From NCBI GenBank assembly GCA_017557535.1, contig JAFYYM010000007.1:1-64000 (forward strand): a DNA stretch of 64,000 bases. The letters are read 5' to 3'. The stretch is from Bacteroidales bacterium (GTDB lineage: Bacteria; Bacteroidota; Bacteroidia; Bacteroidales; UBA932). Made by a program: the position numbers and the translations under genes. The notes below the pieces were generated by a model. The model searched no databases. It saw only the letters and a program-made list of their open reading frames with translations, and was not told where the DNA came from. Shown here one piece after another: positions 8,074-16,252 of this stretch (position 1 is the first letter of the stretch; each line of letters begins with the position of its first letter).

Positions 8074-9643
8074 GCCAGAGAGTTACTACCTGGACTTGTT
8101 CCAGGTGACACCCCGGGGGCTCGAGGAACTTGCCGCCTCTGGTATACGGGAGGGAGGCAGTTATTGCGACCTCTTTTTCGAGAATACAACTTACCATGAA
8201 TTGCTGCTGCGGGACGGTATCGTATCGTCCGGTGGTTTTCATATTGATTATGGGGTCGGTATCCGTGTTTTGAAAGGAGACCGCACCGGTTACGCTTACT
8301 CCGAGAGCACCGATGCCCGTTCCATGAGGGATGCCGTGAAAGCAGCATCCTTAATCGCGCTGCGCGCGATCACGGCGCAGCCTGTCTACCCCCCTGCACC
8401 CCCTAGGGGGACTGAGGGGCGTTCCCCTCAGACTCCCTGCGTCGCTACGCTCCGAACTCAGGCAGGAGCAGTCTTGCCGCAGGCCGAGCCACTGGCCACC
8501 GGCCGTACTCAGCCGCAGCGAAGCGAGAATGGATGCGGCCGGGGCCAGAGGTCGGTCCGGCAATTGAAGGATTATTACCCTTTCGAGCGAGACTGGAGGA
8601 AGGCTGAGACGAGCGGGTTCGAGCCATATATGGAGCGGCTACAGCAGAAGATAAGCGCCTCGGACCAGAGAGTCTTGAAAGTCATCGTCTCCCTGTCCGA
8701 CCAAGTCAGCGACATCATGATGTACAACTCCCTCGGCGAGCTCACCTTCGACACCCGCCCCATGGGGACCATCGCTGTCTCAGTTGTGTTCAGCAGCGAC
8801 GGCAGGATCGAGAACAAGACTGTCTCCAGAAGCTTCAGGACAGGAGCTGAGATGCTCACGGATGCCCTGCTGGACGAGATTGCCTCTGAGGTTGTCAAAG
8901 GTATAGACGAGCGTTTCGCGGCAAGGAGACCCAAGGGAGGCAAAATGCCCGTCGTCATGGGCGCCGGAGCCTCGGGAATACTTCTACACGAGGCCATGGG
9001 ACATGCTTTTGAAGCGGATTTCAACCGCAAAGGCCAGTCCATATTCAGCGGAAGGATCGGTGAGAAGGTCTGCCGCCATGAAATATCGATTGTCGATGAT
9101 GGGACCATCCCTGGAAATAGAGGAGCCGTCAACTACGACGACGAGGGTGTTCCAGGTCAGAACACCTTCATGGTGAGGAACGGAGTTCTGGAATCATATC
9201 TCCACGACCGTATTAGCGCTAACCATTTCGGTGTCTCCCCCACCGGAAACGGCCGCAGGGAAAGCTTCCGCTACGCCCCCATCCCCAGAATGAGAGCCAC
9301 ATACATGCTCGGAGGCAAATCCACAAAGGACGACATCATCGCCTCTGTCAAGAAAGGAATATACGTGGACCAGTTCAGCAACGGTCAGGTTCAGATCGGT
9401 GAAGGAGACTTCACTTTCTTCGTGAAAAGCGGTTTCCTGATTGAGGACGGTCGCCTCACGATGCCAGTCAAGGACATCAATATCATCGGAAACGGTCCCC
9501 AGGCGTTGGCGGACATTGTAGCCGTAGGAAATGATCCGAAAGTGGATGACGGGGCGTGGACATGCGGGAAAGGGCAGAGCTGCCCGGTCTCATGCGGAAT
9601 ACCGACCGTGTTGGTGAACAATCTTACAGTTGGAGGAGAATAG
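8066..9643 (+). CDS. tldD: TldD-type metalloprotease with an in-frame repeat insertion
   Basis: Catalytic subunit of the TldD/TldE (PmbA) protease, which in E. coli trims unfolded peptides such as microcin B17 precursor and CcdA. The metal-binding HEAMGH motif lies in LLHEAMGHAFEADF near residue 308, and the C-terminal SCPVSCGIPTVLVNN segment is conserved. Length is 525 residues; about 70 of these (roughly residues 96-166, DNA 8354-8560) are Pro/Arg/Gln-rich, unlike the family, and are encoded by a stack of palindromes and a copy of repeat family B. The reading frame is kept through the insert. The partner pmbA follows one base after the stop codon. The insert lies between two family-conserved blocks and probably forms a surface loop. 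Confidence 0.92.
   Translation: MIKPESYYLDLFQVTPRGLEELAASGIREGGSYCDLFFENTTYHELLLRDGIVSSGGFHIDYGVGIRVLKGDRTGYAYSESTDARSMRDAVKAASLIALRAITAQPVYPPAPPRGTEGRSPQTPCVATLRTQAGAVLPQAEPLATGRTQPQRSENGCGRGQRSVRQLKDYYPFERDWRKAETSGFEPYMERLQQKISASDQRVLKVIVSLSDQVSDIMMYNSLGELTFDTRPMGTIAVSVVFSSDGRIENKTVSRSFRTGAEMLTDALLDEIASEVVKGIDERFAARRPKGGKMPVVMGAGASGILLHEAMGHAFEADFNRKGQSIFSGRIGEKVCRHEISIVDDGTIPGNRGAVNYDDEGVPGQNTFMVRNGVLESYLHDRISANHFGVSPTGNGRRESFRYAPIPRMRATYMLGGKSTKDDIIASVKKGIYVDQFSNGQVQIGEGDFTFFVKSGFLIEDGRLTMPVKDINIIGNGPQALADIVAVGNDPKVDDGAWTCGKGQSCPVSCGIPTVLVNNLTVGGE
8354..8560 (+). repeat. Palindromic coding insertion in tldD, with repeat family B
   Basis: The segment holds a 7-base-arm palindrome (ATCGCGC / GCGCGAT, 8354-8370), CCCCCTAGGGGG (8399-8410), an 8-base-arm palindrome (CTGAGGGG / CCCCTCAG, 8412-8431) and a family B copy at 8501-8543. 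The B copy is identical at 41 of 43 positions to 50838-50880. Total length keeps the tldD frame open. Composition is much more GC-rich and Pro/Gly/Arg-coding than the flanking gene. Confidence 0.75.
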
Positions 9644-9644
9644 G

Positions 9645-11012
9645 ATGGAAGAGATAACAGGTATGCTTTCTCAGGAAGAAATAAGGACGGCGGAGATATG
9701 CATCGAGAAGGCGTTGAAACTCGGTGCCTCAAAGGCTCGGGTGACATTGAGCAAGAGCCTTATGGAGCTGTTCGGCACATTGGACGGTCAGCTTGACAAA
9801 GTGAGCCATTGCCTTGACCGTTCGATGAGCGTCTGTCTATTCGTTGATGGCAAATACGGTACGTTTTCAACCAACAGGCTGGTGGAAAGTGAGTTGGAAG
9901 ATTTCCTCAAGAAATCGATAGCCACTGTGAGGATGCTCGCCGAGGATCCCTGCAGGGATCTCCCCGATCCGGCCAGGACAGCAAAAGATGCCCTCACCGG
10001 GAAAGAGTTAAGTCTATATGACCCCTCATATCCCTCCATGACATCCTCAAAGAGGCTGGATATGGCCATGGAAGCATCTGTGTTTGAGAGACATAAGGCC
10101 GAAGGCTTGATTTCGGAGGAGGGAGAATACTCAGACTCAATCTTCGACACCATGACCCTCGACTCGAATGGTCTTAGGTGTCGTCACACCGAGACATCAT
10201 TTGAATATGGGGTAGAGATAACCGTGAAGGACGCCGAAGGCAACCGCTACAGCGGCTACTGGTGGGATTCCACGCCAAGAATCAGCGACCTCAAGATCTC
10301 AACCTGCTGCGAGACCGCATTCCAAAGAGCTATGGCCCAGATCGGCCCAAAGAGGATTCCTTCCGGGAAATATAACATGGTCGTGGACAGCGAGAATTCC
10401 TCAAGACTCGTGACTCCCCTCACCTCCGCGCTGGGAGCCTTTGCCCTCCAACAAAAGAATTCCTTCCTCCTTGACACGCTCGGGAGGAAGGTCTTCCCCG
10501 AATGGATGACACTGGTTGACAAGCCCCTTACCAAGGGACAGACCGGCTCACGCCTGTTCGACTCAGAAGGAGTCGCCGCCAAAGAGACCCCTGTCATCGA
10601 GAAAGGAGTCGTGAAAGAGTATTTCGTCAACACCTACATGTCCAAGAAAATGGGGATAGCCCCCACGATCGAGGATGTGATGAGGCCCGTTCTGGAGCCC
10701 TGCGTCGCTCCAGGGCTTTCAAAGCCTGACAGAATGGACAAAGAGGGAATAATGGCTCTTGTCGGAGACGGGATCCTCGTCACCGGATTCAACGGTGGCA
10801 ACAGTAATTCGGCCACCGGAGATTTCTCCTTCGGTGTGGAAGGATTTTTGTTCAGGGACGGCAGGATTGTCCATCCGGTCAGGGAAATCCTGATCACAGG
10901 TAATCTCCTGACCTTATGGAACAACCTGCTTGCCGCGGGAAATGACGCCAGGACCTGCAAATCAAAGATAATACCGACCCTGGCGTTCAAAGATGTCGAC
11001 TTCAGTGCCTGA
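9645..11012 (+). CDS. pmbA: PmbA/TldE-type protease subunit
   Basis: Non-metal-binding partner of TldD in the TldD/TldE protease heterodimer. The 455-residue protein has the TldD/PmbA fold pattern: an N-terminal IEKALKLGASKARVTLS segment, a central GKYNMVVDSENSSRLVTPL stretch, and the C-terminal GFNGGNSNSATGDFSFGVEGF and HPVREILITGNL motifs. As expected for TldE it has no HExxxH motif. I chose the ATG at 9645 because GGAGGAG sits just upstream; the in-frame TTG at 9630 overlaps tldD. It follows the tldD stop by one base, so the two are coupled. Confidence 0.9.
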   Translation: MEEITGMLSQEEIRTAEICIEKALKLGASKARVTLSKSLMELFGTLDGQLDKVSHCLDRSMSVCLFVDGKYGTFSTNRLVESELEDFLKKSIATVRMLAEDPCRDLPDPARTAKDALTGKELSLYDPSYPSMTSSKRLDMAMEASVFERHKAEGLISEEGEYSDSIFDTMTLDSNGLRCRHTETSFEYGVEITVKDAEGNRYSGYWWDSTPRISDLKISTCCETAFQRAMAQIGPKRIPSGKYNMVVDSENSSRLVTPLTSALGAFALQQKNSFLLDTLGRKVFPEWMTLVDKPLTKGQTGSRLFDSEGVAAKETPVIEKGVVKEYFVNTYMSKKMGIAPTIEDVMRPVLEPCVAPGLSKPDRMDKEGIMALVGDGILVTGFNGGNSNSATGDFSFGVEGFLFRDGRIVHPVREILITGNLLTLWNNLLAAGNDARTCKSKIIPTLAFKDVDFSA

Positions 11013-11013
11013 T

Positions 11014-11039
11014 GTCATTCCGAACGAAGTGAAGAATCT
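11014..11039 (+). repeat. Dispersed repeat family A, copy 2
   Basis: Plus-strand copy reading GTCATTCCGAAC then GAAGTGAAGAATCT. It starts immediately after the pmbA stop codon and fills the short gap to slyD. Confidence 0.65.
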
Positions 11040-11064
11040 ATTGATATTGAAATAATTACGTTGT

Positions 11065-11598
11065 ATGAAAGCAGAAAAGAACAAAGTCGTAAGCTTGACC
11101 TATGAGCTGATTGTTGACGGAGCCCTGGCCGACAAGGCCGACGAGACCCGCCCCCTGGAGTACATCCACGGTACAGGCATGCTTCTCCCGAAATTTGAGA
11201 GCGAGGTTGAGGGTAAAGAGCCCGGTGAGGAGTTCGCCTTCACACTAACCCCCGAGGAGGGTTACGGCACCTTCGACGAAAGAATGCTTGTGGATCTACC
11301 GAAAGAGGCCTTCATGATGGACGGTAAGGTACGTGACGACCTTCTTGTTGTCGGAAGGATGATCCCGATGGTCAACGAAACCGGAAACGTGGTCAACGGA
11401 ATGGTTCATGAGGTCACCGACGAGAAGGTCACCATGAATTTCAATCACCCGATGGCGGGCAAGACCCTGAATTTCACAGGCAAGGTCGTCGATGTCAGGG
11501 AAGCCACCGAGAAAGAACTCGAGAAAGGCCACCCCTGCAAGCACCACAGTGACGGTGACTGCTGCCACAAGGGAGATTGCCATAAAGACACTGAATAG
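11065..11598 (+). CDS. slyD: FKBP-type peptidyl-prolyl isomerase, SlyD-like
   Basis: Cytosolic prolyl isomerase and chaperone that also binds metal ions. The protein has 177 residues: a split FKBP domain (about residues 5-70 and 130-155) with the inserted IF chaperone domain, including PLEYIHGTGMLLPKFES and the conserved AFTLTPEEGYG and FNHPMAGKTLNF motifs. The tail from about residue 157 is rich in His and Cys (KHHSDGDCCHKGDCH), as in E. coli SlyD, which uses its tail to bind nickel. The stop codon forms part of a hairpin shared with the convergent phosphatase gene. Confidence 0.92.
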   Translation: MKAEKNKVVSLTYELIVDGALADKADETRPLEYIHGTGMLLPKFESEVEGKEPGEEFAFTLTPEEGYGTFDERMLVDLPKEAFMMDGKVRDDLLVVGRMIPMVNETGNVVNGMVHEVTDEKVTMNFNHPMAGKTLNFTGKVVDVREATEKELEKGHPCKHHSDGDCCHKGDCHKDTE

Positions 11599-11613
11599 AA
11601 GCACCTTCTATTC
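11593..11613. terminator. Hairpin spanning both convergent stop codons
   Basis: A perfect 9-base stem (GAATAGAAG / CTTCTATTC) with a 3-base loop lies between slyD and the convergent phosphatase-glycosidase gene. The TAG stop of each gene lies inside an arm. There is no T tract, so it may be a weak two-way terminator or an mRNA 3' end protector. Confidence 0.4.
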
Positions 11614-13734
11614 AGAGGAGTCAAGGATATGGATGTGGGTCACGACTCGTCTTTCACCATCGTGTTTGAAAGTGTTTGAGCCAGAGGGATAATTCACCAC
11701 ATTGGTCTTCTCAGAGCCTTGGCCTTTGACGCACATCGTGGTCGATCCACCACCATCAAGATTCATAGCCTGCTGGGGATGGAAATGATTCTCTATAAAG
11801 GATGTAAGCTCAAAGGCATTCATACCCTCAGCGATTCCGGGCCTGCGTCCGTCGACGACTATCAGAATGAGATGATTATCTTCTGTCGTGGCAACCGCGG
11901 TCCTGGGATGACGCACACCCTGGTGGCGTAGAGGATCCTCATAATTGAGTTTGCCGACCTGCTCGTCTGAGAGACTTGTGGCAGCGAAGTATTTCCCGAC
12001 TGGGATATACCCGTCGATAAGCATCGGGGAGCATCCGAAAACATTCGGATAACTGATGGATGAGAAAGCATCCCTACGCTCCTGAAGGGTCATATCCTTG
12101 CCCGTGTACTCTATCTTGACATTCCTTCCGTCGGTGCTGATCGAGCAGTCGGTCTTCCACTGCGGGGGTGTCCCGATAACTGGAACGACATCGCTGTCGA
12201 TGTTGTTGTAAGTCTTTCCGTTGACTTTGATAAATGATGAGACTCTCTCATAAGTGGCATTTATCGTGGCGACAGCCCCCGCCTTCTTGAAAGCGTCAGA
12301 GGTAGCCATCCTTCCTTCTTCGATACCGAACTTGAGTGAGTAGCGGGGATTGTTCATATCCACGTCCACAGCATAAACGAGTTGATGGACGCCAGAGATG
12401 GGTTCCACTCCGCTGTAACGCTTATACACAAGACCCTCCTGGACATCCTCAACCTGCCATCCTCCCCTATTGAAGTCAGGGCGTTTCTCTATGGATTCCA
12501 TATAATGGGCACGAAGGTCTGACCAGTGATAGAACGGCCATCTGTCCGTATTCACCCCGGCTATCCGGCATTCGTTCTCATTAAGAATAACCTTGACGAG
12601 GATGTCTTTGGAGCCCTTTTTCTTGAAAAACACCATCTGGATATTCGCGCCCATGGGGCAGGCGTTCTCCAGCATCCAATGTGACTCAAGATTATCCGTG
12701 TCAGCGACAGGAGAGCAGCAGCCTTCTATGTCCATCTCAACCGCCAACGGGGCGATCTGCGTGTCATGGCCGTACCTCAGGGTGGCCTTGTACTCTCCGC
12801 CCGCGAGAGCCTTGTCAGCATGTTCTATCATGTGCCTCAGAATCACGGAAGCCTCATTGCGGACGATCTCGTCATACTCCTCAGAAGGACCTATGGAAAA
12901 GTACTCCCTCAGGTTATTCGCCCTCCATGTGCTATAGAAATCATTGTAGGTGAAGTATTTGTATAGATCAATCCCCAATTCGTCATTCAAGGCGTTGTCG
13001 ATGGTGAGCTCCCAAAGCCACCTCACCATCCGCTTCCGTACCACTGGGTCGAGGTACTTATTCTTATCCGCTCCTCTGTATGTGAATATTCTGTCCAGCA
13101 AAGCCTCCCCGGCCTCTTCGTCAATCAACTTGTCGCTCACAGCGCGGCCGTATTCATGGGAAGCCGCCGAGACAGGATATGAATTGAACACCTCAGCCTG
13201 GATCTTTGTGCCGCAATGGCGATCGTACCTGACCTTGGGATTCTTGGCAGTGATAGCGTCAAGGCTATACGCCATACTCATTATACATCTCTGAATAGTG
13301 GATGTGTACACATCTATCTTGCAATCGTTTCCAGCGAATATCTCAGGATAGCGGGCTATGGTTCTCTCCATGATGTGGCGGTGCTCCCGGCCACCCCTTG
13401 GAAGAAGCATGCCAAGATTGCCATCAGCGTCAGCGGCTATCTTTCGCACATCCTCAAGCAAGGCTTTGCCAGTCTCAGTCAAGGCTCCTGCCCGACCCGC
13501 GGCCTCCAAGATCTCCAAAGGCTTGGTGTAGGTGTCACCGGAAATAAGGTAACGGCTCCCATGTCTGGCGAAATTAGCGAGATACACAGGCTTGTAGCCG
13601 GCAGGAGCCTTTGTGAAAGGGGTCTCCACATCCGGATAAGGCTTATAAGACCAGGCCAGCGACTTGATGTCCTGACCCTCTGCGGCGAATGTGATTAGCA
13701 CGCAAGCCGCTAACCCGAAGATGATTTTTCTCAT
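11608..13734 (-). CDS. Secreted histidine phosphatase fused to a phosphodiester glycosidase (NAGPA-like)
   Basis: Two-domain exported enzyme of 708 residues. After a signal peptide of about 20 residues (cleavage near AAEGQ), residues 45-400 form a histidine acid phosphatase of the MINPP/phytase type, with the phosphate-binding ARHGSRY motif (R57, H58, G59) and the second catalytic pair in GHDTQ near residue 335. Residues from about 430 to the end form a phosphodiester glycosidase domain (the fold of the mammalian uncovering enzyme and DUF2233), with NATYE, TAVATTEDN, VVDGRRPG and the metal-site motif NLDGGGSTTM. The domains are known separately; the joint substrate, perhaps a phospho-sugar diester, is inference. 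It stands alone between convergent and divergent neighbours. Confidence 0.85.
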   Translation of the reverse strand: MRKIIFGLAACVLITFAAEGQDIKSLAWSYKPYPDVETPFTKAPAGYKPVYLANFARHGSRYLISGDTYTKPLEILEAAGRAGALTETGKALLEDVRKIAADADGNLGMLLPRGGREHRHIMERTIARYPEIFAGNDCKIDVYTSTIQRCIMSMAYSLDAITAKNPKVRYDRHCGTKIQAEVFNSYPVSAASHEYGRAVSDKLIDEEAGEALLDRIFTYRGADKNKYLDPVVRKRMVRWLWELTIDNALNDELGIDLYKYFTYNDFYSTWRANNLREYFSIGPSEEYDEIVRNEASVILRHMIEHADKALAGGEYKATLRYGHDTQIAPLAVEMDIEGCCSPVADTDNLESHWMLENACPMGANIQMVFFKKKGSKDILVKVILNENECRIAGVNTDRWPFYHWSDLRAHYMESIEKRPDFNRGGWQVEDVQEGLVYKRYSGVEPISGVHQLVYAVDVDMNNPRYSLKFGIEEGRMATSDAFKKAGAVATINATYERVSSFIKVNGKTYNNIDSDVVPVIGTPPQWKTDCSISTDGRNVKIEYTGKDMTLQERRDAFSSISYPNVFGCSPMLIDGYIPVGKYFAATSLSDEQVGKLNYEDPLRHQGVRHPRTAVATTEDNHLILIVVDGRRPGIAEGMNAFELTSFIENHFHPQQAMNLDGGGSTTMCVKGQGSEKTNVVNYPSGSNTFKHDGERRVVTHIHILDSSE

Positions 13735-13814
13735 ATAGACTTAAATTCATTACAATTTACTAATAATTCCCAACTTTATTCGCATTAGCGCCACTTTTTC
13801 TTATTTTCGCGTTA

Positions 13815-14897
13815 ATGAGAACAGCGGTTGTCATACTGAACTGGAACACGAAAGAGTTCCTTGAACGATTCCTCCCATGCCTGTCAGCCAGCATGCCTGA
13901 GGGAGCCGAGGTTGTCGTGGCGGATAACGGGTCAACCGACGGATCGGTTGAAGTGATGAAGGAGAAGTTTCCGGATATCAAGCTGATATGCTTCGACAAA
14001 AACCACGGGTTCACCGGAGGATACAACCTGGCATTCAAGGCTCTCTCCGAGATGCCGGAAGGTTCGGACATGGAATTCTTTGTCTTGATCAATTCCGACA
14101 TAGAGGTCCCTGAGGGCTGGCTTGAGCCGCTAGTGTCATGGATGGACACTCACCCAGACTGCGCCGCATGCGCCCCGAAACTCCATTCATGGCAAGACAA
14201 GGACAGTTTCGAGTATGCGGGAGCCGCAGGAGGCTTGCTGGACAAGTTCGGCTACCCTTTCTGCCGCGGACGCGTCCTTAAACGCCTGGAGAAAGACCAT
14301 GGGCAGTATGACACACCTTCGAAGGTTTTTTGGGCCACTGGAGCTTGCCTTATGGTCCGCGCCAGTGAGTTCAGGAATATGGGTGGGCTGGACGAGAGAT
14401 TCTTCGCGCACATGGAAGAAATTGACCTTTGCTGGAGATTCCAGCTCGAAGGAAAATCCGTATTCGTGATCCCGGAATCTGTTGTGTACCACGTCGGTGG
14501 CGGCACCCTTCCCAATGACTCCCCTTGGAAGCTTAAGCTAAACTACCGCAATAACCTCCTGATGCTCGGTAACAACCTCGCCAAGACCTACGCTTTGAAA
14601 GAGTCTCCTCAAAAAGCTCTCAGAAAAGCCAGGCGGACGATATTCTTCAGGAAATGCCTTGACGGATGCTCAGCCATGGTTTACCTGCTAACGGGAAGCC
14701 CGGCTCGCTTCAAGGCTGTAATCGAGGCCCATAAAGAGTACCGGCAAATGGTTTATGGCACGGAAATAGTTGATATACAAGAATATCTTGATTCTCACAA
14801 AGGCATAACCCCTCCGGACTTGTTCCCTAGGTGGATAGTGTTTTTGGCGATGATGAAAGGAAATGGTATATTTGCTTACTTAAGAAAGAAGATATGA
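13815..14897 (+). CDS. Glycosyltransferase family 2
   Basis: Cytoplasmic GT-A type glycosyltransferase of 360 residues, inverting, probably rhamnosyltransferase-like. The N-terminal VVILNWNTKEFLERFLPCL, VVADNGSTDGS and the metal-binding region FVLINSDIEVPEGWL are typical of GT2; the later GLDERFFAHMEEIDLCWRF is the acceptor and catalytic-base region. A short C-terminal hydrophobic helix could touch the membrane. The stop overlaps the trkA start as ATGA, so the two are translationally coupled, although no functional link is known. The -7-like TATTTTCG (one mismatch) lies just upstream at 13802-13809. Confidence 0.9.
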   Translation: MRTAVVILNWNTKEFLERFLPCLSASMPEGAEVVVADNGSTDGSVEVMKEKFPDIKLICFDKNHGFTGGYNLAFKALSEMPEGSDMEFFVLINSDIEVPEGWLEPLVSWMDTHPDCAACAPKLHSWQDKDSFEYAGAAGGLLDKFGYPFCRGRVLKRLEKDHGQYDTPSKVFWATGACLMVRASEFRNMGGLDERFFAHMEEIDLCWRFQLEGKSVFVIPESVVYHVGGGTLPNDSPWKLKLNYRNNLLMLGNNLAKTYALKESPQKALRKARRTIFFRKCLDGCSAMVYLLTGSPARFKAVIEAHKEYRQMVYGTEIVDIQEYLDSHKGITPPDLFPRWIVFLAMMKGNGIFAYLRKKI

Positions 14898-16252
14898 AGA
14901 TCGTCATCCAAGGAGCCGGGGAAATCGGATCCCACCTCGCCAAAATGCTAAGCAAGGAGGCGAACGACATCACAATTATTGATGACAACCCGCAAAGGCT
15001 CCAGAATATCACCGCGATAGCGGACGTGATCGCCATCGAGGGACGTCCATCTTCCCTGAAGGTCATGCGGGAGGCTGAGGTCCAGGACGCCGACCTGTTC
15101 ATATCCGTCGTCCCCTTCGTGCCACAGGATGTCAACATCGTGAGCGCGCTCCTCGCCAAGAACCTTGGAGCGAAGAAAGTTACCGCCAGGATCGATGACC
15201 ATGATTTCCTTTCCCCTGAGAACAAACTCTTGTTCAAACAGATGGGGATAGAATTGATGTTCTGCCCCGAGAAATTGGCCGCGGACGAGATCTTCGAGCT
15301 TCTGAAGCATTCATCTTCGTCTGACTCAATGGATTTCGCCAGGGGAAAGCTCCAGGTGGAGGTTTTCAAACTTGAGGAGGACTCTCCCCTGCTGGACATG
15401 AAGATCGCAGAGTTCGCGTCGATCACTTCAAAGGATGAGCTCCAGTTCCGTGTCATCGCCATCTCCAGGGGCGGTAAGACGATTATGCCCAAATTCGACA
15501 CAAAGCTTCTCTATCATGACCTTGTGTTCATAATAGCCACCCGGGAGGGAATGCGCTTTCTGATGAAGTTCCTGGGCAAAGGCCATGTCGAGACCGACAA
15601 GGTTATGATACTGGGAGGCTCGAAGATCGCCGAACTCGCCGCTGACCAGCTAAGCAGGAAGATCAGCCATGTCAAGATTCTTGAGAAAGACCGCGAGAGG
15701 GCTATGTACCTGTCTGAGAAACTCCCGGACAACGTGATTGTCGTAGTTGGCGACGGACGGAATTCCGAGCTTCTCTCCGAAGAAGGTATCAAGGACTACG
15801 ACGCGTTCCTTGCCCTCACCGGAAAAGATGAAGCGAATGTCCTCGCTTGCGTGTCAGCAAAGAAATTCGGTATAGAGAGGACTATCGCGGAGGTAGAGAA
15901 TATCGAGTACATCCATCTAGCTGAAGAGATGGGTGTGGATTCCGTGATCAACAAGAAACTCATCACGGCGGGAAGACTGTTCAAGTTCACCCTTAGCGGA
16001 AAAGCGCGTCTCGTCAAATATATGAGTGGGACCGATGCTGAAGTCCTAGAGTTCACCGTACCTCCAGGCAGCGCCATAACCAAGGGACAACTAAAAGACC
16101 TTTCCTTCCCGAAAGACTCCGTCATAGGTGGTATCATCCGCGGCAGCGAGTCTATGATCGCTGTGGGGTCGACTAAGATAGAACCCTATGACAGGGTTGT
16201 GGTATTTGCCCTGCCACACTCCGTCAAGGATGTCGATCGATTCTTTAAATAG
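14894..16252 (+). CDS. trkA: Trk-type potassium uptake regulatory subunit
   Basis: Cytoplasmic NAD(H)-binding gating protein of the Trk potassium channel. The 452-residue protein has two RCK units: GAGEIGSHLAKML at the start and ILGGSKIAELAADQL near residue 237 as nucleotide-binding glycine loops, each followed by a TrkA-C domain. The start at 14894 overlaps the upstream stop; a longer version beginning upstream would read into the glycosyltransferase gene. The membrane subunit trkH is not next to it. The 3' end overlaps the convergent ABC-F gene by 8 bases. Confidence 0.92.
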   Translation: MKIVIQGAGEIGSHLAKMLSKEANDITIIDDNPQRLQNITAIADVIAIEGRPSSLKVMREAEVQDADLFISVVPFVPQDVNIVSALLAKNLGAKKVTARIDDHDFLSPENKLLFKQMGIELMFCPEKLAADEIFELLKHSSSSDSMDFARGKLQVEVFKLEEDSPLLDMKIAEFASITSKDELQFRVIAISRGGKTIMPKFDTKLLYHDLVFIIATREGMRFLMKFLGKGHVETDKVMILGGSKIAELAADQLSRKISHVKILEKDRERAMYLSEKLPDNVIVVVGDGRNSELLSEEGIKDYDAFLALTGKDEANVLACVSAKKFGIERTIAEVENIEYIHLAEEMGVDSVINKKLITAGRLFKFTLSGKARLVKYMSGTDAEVLEFTVPPGSAITKGQLKDLSFPKDSVIGGIIRGSESMIAVGSTKIEPYDRVVVFALPHSVKDVDRFFK

